Positions 6,588 to 8,471 of a stretch of 8,471 bases of DNA are shown one piece after another (positions within the stretch are counted from its first letter, which is position 1; each line of letters begins with the position of its first letter). Both the position numbers and the translations under genes were made by a program. Under the pieces are notes generated by a model. That model worked only from the letters and a program-made list of their open reading frames with translations, was not told where the DNA came from and did no database searches. This DNA comes from Candidatus Gastranaerophilales bacterium. GTDB taxonomy: Bacteria; Cyanobacteriota; Vampirovibrionia; Gastranaerophilales; Gastranaerophilaceae. Location of the stretch: assembly GCA_947632315.1 (NCBI GenBank), contig CANROV010000078.1:1-8471 (forward strand). Direction: 5' to 3'.

Positions 6588-6764
6588 GAAAATTCAGATT
6601 TAAACAGTTATAGCGAAAACGAAATTTTGGATATGTATTCTTCTATTATAGAAAGTGGCAATGATATTCTTTTATCAAAATTCAGTTGTCCTTATGGATA
6701 TGAAGCCATAGGATATCAAACTTGTTGTAACTCCGGAGGATGTATTGACTATTGGGCATTATAA
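6585..6764 (+). CDS. 59-aa Cys-rich peptide, candidate RiPP precursor
   Basis: This frame encodes 59 aa with a good ribosome site and a TAA stop. Residues 1-33 are Cys-free, acidic and Ser/Asn-rich with an ILDMYSSIIE-type amphipathic helix (about 13-31), as expected of a RiPP leader. Residues 34-59 hold all four Cys (C35, C47, C48, C53) in a C-x11-CC-x4-C pattern, with many Gly and aromatic residues: SCPYGYEAIGYQTCC, then NSGGC and the end DYWAL. There is no signal peptide or transmembrane segment and no double-glycine leader cleavage motif. It lies between an ATP-grasp gene and a radical SAM-SPASM gene on the same strand, the usual setting of a modified-peptide precursor. I do not recognise the sequence as a named family. 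The alternative is a small metal-binding or disulphide-rich protein. That it is a real gene seems likely; the precursor role is inferred. Confidence 0.75.
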   Translation: MENSDLNSYSENEILDMYSSIIESGNDILLSKFSCPYGYEAIGYQTCCNSGGCIDYWAL

Positions 6765-6798
6765 TCTTTTCTTTACTAAATTTTAATTAAATGATATT

Positions 6799-6816
6799 TT
6801 TAGTATCAGTACTAAA
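6799..6816 (+). promoter_or_regulatory. Hairpin between the peptide and radical SAM genes
   Basis: TTTAGTA (6799-6805) and TACTAAA (6810-6816) form a perfect 7-bp stem with a TCAG loop, 34 nt after the peptide stop and 24 nt before the radical SAM start. It is AT-rich and lacks a following T run, so it is not a classic terminator. It could lower expression of the enzyme relative to the peptide, mark an RNA processing point, or be a DNA operator. Confidence 0.45.
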
Positions 6817-6840
6817 TAAATAACAAATGCGAGTATAAAA

Positions 6841-7845
6841 ATGGCAAATATATTTTTAACAAGAAAATGCAATTTGAAATGCCCGTACTGTTTTGCTGAT
6901 GAGTTTGTTAATAAAGAAAATGAAGAATTTACAATTGAGAATTTCAAAAAAGTTGTTGAATTTATTAAGTCTGATGGTACTGAAAAATTAGGACTTATAG
7001 GCGGAGAGCCTACTATTTATTCTCATTTTAAGGAAGCAATAGAAATACTTAATGCTGATGAAAAAATAAAAACCGTTGCTGTGTATACTAACGGTTTAAA
7101 CCTTGATCAATATTGGGATGTACTCCAAAATGAAAAACTTTGTTTTTTAATTAATTGTAATTCCCCAAAAGATATCGGCAAAATAATGTATGAAAAATTA
7201 AAAAATAATATTAAAAAACTAAAAGAAGTTAATAAAAATTTCACTTTAGGAATAAATTTATATTCAAAAGATTTTGATTATAAATATATATTTGACCTTT
7301 TAAAAATAGCGGATTCTCACCACCTCCGTTTTTCAACTTCGCTTCCTAACAGCACAAAAGAACAAACAGAAGATATACTCGCACAGTTCAAAGAAATAAA
7401 ACCTTTACTCATAAATTTTTGGAAAGATTGCATAAAAAATGATATAAGTCCAAATAACGATTGTAACAGTATACCTGATTGCCTTTTAGACGTCGAAGAT
7501 AAAAGATTATTATTAAAAATCACAAAAATAGGTAACAAATATGAATGTTCTAATCCTATAATCAGCTGCCAAACATGCAGGCCTGTCGTAGATATACTAC
7601 CTAATATGACGGCTGTTCGCTGTTTCGGCCTTTCAAAATATATGAAAGTATCAATTAATGATTTTAAAAAATTAGGAAGATTAAAAGATTATTTCTATAA
7701 TAATATAGATTTATATGCACGTCTGGCTTATATTAATTCAGACTGTGAGGATTGTAAGTCCAGAATTTACAATCGCTGCGGTGTTTGTTTTACTTACAAA
7801 ATTCATAAATTTGATAAAATCAAAGAACTTGTCAGAAATCTTTAA
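6841..7845 (+). CDS. Radical SAM enzyme with SPASM-like C-terminal domain
   Basis: This 334-aa protein starts almost directly with the radical SAM cluster motif: C10-NLK-C14-PY-C17, binding the 4Fe-4S cluster that cleaves S-adenosylmethionine. GGEPT at 54-58 is the usual SAM-binding block, and the core barrel spans about 1-200. The C-terminal part has ten Cys (208, 214, 236, 243, 246, 261, 302, 305, 313, 316). CxxC at 243-246, PN-x4-RC261, CEDC at 302-305 and CGVC at 313-316 resemble a SPASM domain carrying auxiliary 4Fe-4S clusters, typical of peptide-modifying enzymes (thioether, C-C or C-O crosslinks, epimerisation). No RRE-like leader-binding domain precedes the barrel. The start is forced: no ATG, GTG or TTG lies in frame between the upstream stop (6817-6819) and 6841, and the ribosome site is weak (GAG, 7 nt). 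The likely substrate is the 59-aa peptide just upstream; the reaction cannot be read from the sequence. Confidence 0.92.
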   Translation: MANIFLTRKCNLKCPYCFADEFVNKENEEFTIENFKKVVEFIKSDGTEKLGLIGGEPTIYSHFKEAIEILNADEKIKTVAVYTNGLNLDQYWDVLQNEKLCFLINCNSPKDIGKIMYEKLKNNIKKLKEVNKNFTLGINLYSKDFDYKYIFDLLKIADSHHLRFSTSLPNSTKEQTEDILAQFKEIKPLLINFWKDCIKNDISPNNDCNSIPDCLLDVEDKRLLLKITKIGNKYECSNPIISCQTCRPVVDILPNMTAVRCFGLSKYMKVSINDFKKLGRLKDYFYNNIDLYARLAYINSDCEDCKSRIYNRCGVCFTYKIHKFDKIKELVRNL

Positions 7846-7856
7846 TCTTATTTCAA

Positions 7857-8471
7857 TTAATCATTCTTGTTCCGGTTAATTTTTATATAGAAGAATGATA
7901 CCAATAACAATAATGCACCTACCAACAACGATACCAATACTTTTACAGTATCATCAAAGCTTGTTATATCAAAAAATATTTTTATCAATGCTAAATCAGT
8001 TATAATAATTCCTGATTTTTTCATTACTTCATTATTCTTAAATATACCTGTAATTATTAAACACGTACAATATAAAACTATCATTGAAGAAGTAATAATA
8101 GGCATATCCAAATTTATCTTATTAAGATAATCATTTGTTTCAAAAAATACCAATGTCATACCAATAACAGGCATTAAATACTGTAATTCTTTGCATTGAT
8201 AATATTTAGAAACAAAGTAAGTTACTACAATAGCAAACAAGAATGCTATAAACCTAATATTAGCAACAGGAATAAAATATTCACCCAAATTATACATACA
8301 GCCTAAGTAGATAGTAAACAAAGCTGATATATAAATAAATAATCCTGCCCATTCAAATATTAATATTTTAGTCATTTTTGCCAGTTTTAACATATTTAAA
8401 ACATATACAAATCCGACCATAGCCGATGTCATAAATTTAATTACATAAGCCATATTATTAGGTAAAATGCT
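7857..8471 (-). CDS. DUF2339-like polytopic membrane protein, 5'-partial
   Basis: On the minus strand the frame is open through the right edge: six codons (SILPNN) precede the Met at 8453 with no stop, so that Met is probably internal. About 204 C-terminal residues are visible. From Met 8453 there are six or seven hydrophobic segments (about 5-20, 32-52, 62-81, 92-104, 119-137, 147-163, 169-190). The end, KKSGIIITDLALIKIFFDITSFDDTVKVLVSLLVGALLLLVSFFY, resembles the C-terminus of DUF2339 predicted membrane proteins (a K-G...KVFLFDLS...YRVLSFLGLGLLLL pattern), which are usually several hundred residues long. Those proteins have no firmly known function. The gene converges with the radical SAM gene across 11 bp, with no terminator hairpin between them, and is probably unrelated to it. 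Confidence 0.65.
   Translation of the reverse strand, partial: SILPNNMAYVIKFMTSAMVGFVYVLNMLKLAKMTKILIFEWAGLFIYISALFTIYLGCMYNLGEYFIPVANIRFIAFLFAIVVTYFVSKYYQCKELQYLMPVIGMTLVFFETNDYLNKINLDMPIITSSMIVLYCTCLIITGIFKNNEVMKKSGIIITDLALIKIFFDITSFDDTVKVLVSLLVGALLLLVSFFYIKINRNKND

Noticed and set aside
6574..6603. ATG overlapping the ATP-grasp stop, a 9-codon frame
   Set aside because: It ends almost at once and has no ribosome site of its own; its second codon is part of the GAGG that serves the peptide at 6585.
7846..7856. Terminator between the radical SAM gene and the membrane protein gene
   Set aside because: Only 11 bp lie between the stops and no hairpin with a T run is visible there or just inside either gene.
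8451..8453. ATG at 8453 as the true start of the membrane protein
   Set aside because: The frame continues open to the window edge and the family it resembles is much longer, so it is treated as partial.

Overview
This is an AT-rich window from a Gram-negative-type bacterium. It carries a large autotransporter with a C-terminal outer-membrane beta-barrel, yet its codon use and RiPP-like gene set resemble low-GC gut anaerobes. The barrel region, the two small XRE regulators and the base composition remind me most of uncultured gut Gastranaerophilales (Vampirovibrionia/Melainabacteria). That placement is recollection and inference, not a computed result. The window is gene-dense, and both end genes run off the edges.

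Layout, left to right. (1) 1-1604: the 3' part of an E. coli YcaO-type ATP-dependent cyclodehydratase-fold protein; its first codons lie outside the window. (2) 1608-1946, minus strand: a 112-aa XRE-type repressor, converging tail to tail with ycaO. (3) 1947-2100: divergent promoter region with a perfect 16-bp palindrome and a good sigma70-like promoter. (4) 2101-5106: a 1001-aa autotransporter with a signal peptide, a Chlamydia Pmp-like passenger (GGA[ILV] and FxxN repeats) and a beta-barrel. (5) 5127-5159: a strong bidirectional terminator. (6) 5161-5493, minus strand: a second XRE regulator, similar to the first, with a perfect 20-bp palindrome covering its ribosome binding site. (7) 5657-7845: a compact plus-strand group of a TupA-like ATP-grasp protein, a 59-aa Cys-rich peptide at 6585-6764, and a radical SAM protein with a SPASM-like Cys-rich C-terminus. 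(8) 7857-8471, minus strand: the C-terminal part of a DUF2339-like polytopic membrane protein, open at the right edge.

The most notable part is group (7). A small peptide with a Cys-free acidic N-terminal half and a Cys/Gly/aromatic-rich C-terminal half lies between a putative ATP-grasp ligase (10 nt upstream) and a radical SAM-SPASM enzyme (76 nt downstream). This is the arrangement expected of a ribosomally made, post-translationally modified peptide (RiPP), and I do not recognise TupA-like ATP-grasp plus radical SAM plus this core as a named class. The YcaO at the left edge belongs to a fold that also modifies peptides, but it is 4 kb away, behind three other genes, and nothing in the sequence ties it to this group. 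No transporter, protease or immunity gene is visible.

The central block looks like a separate surface-protein unit. Two similar XRE regulators flank the autotransporter, each with a 2-nt-centred palindrome in its upstream region, which suggests autoregulation and possibly control of the autotransporter promoter and of the RiPP-like group. I saw no tRNA, rRNA, CRISPR array, transposase or insertion sequence.
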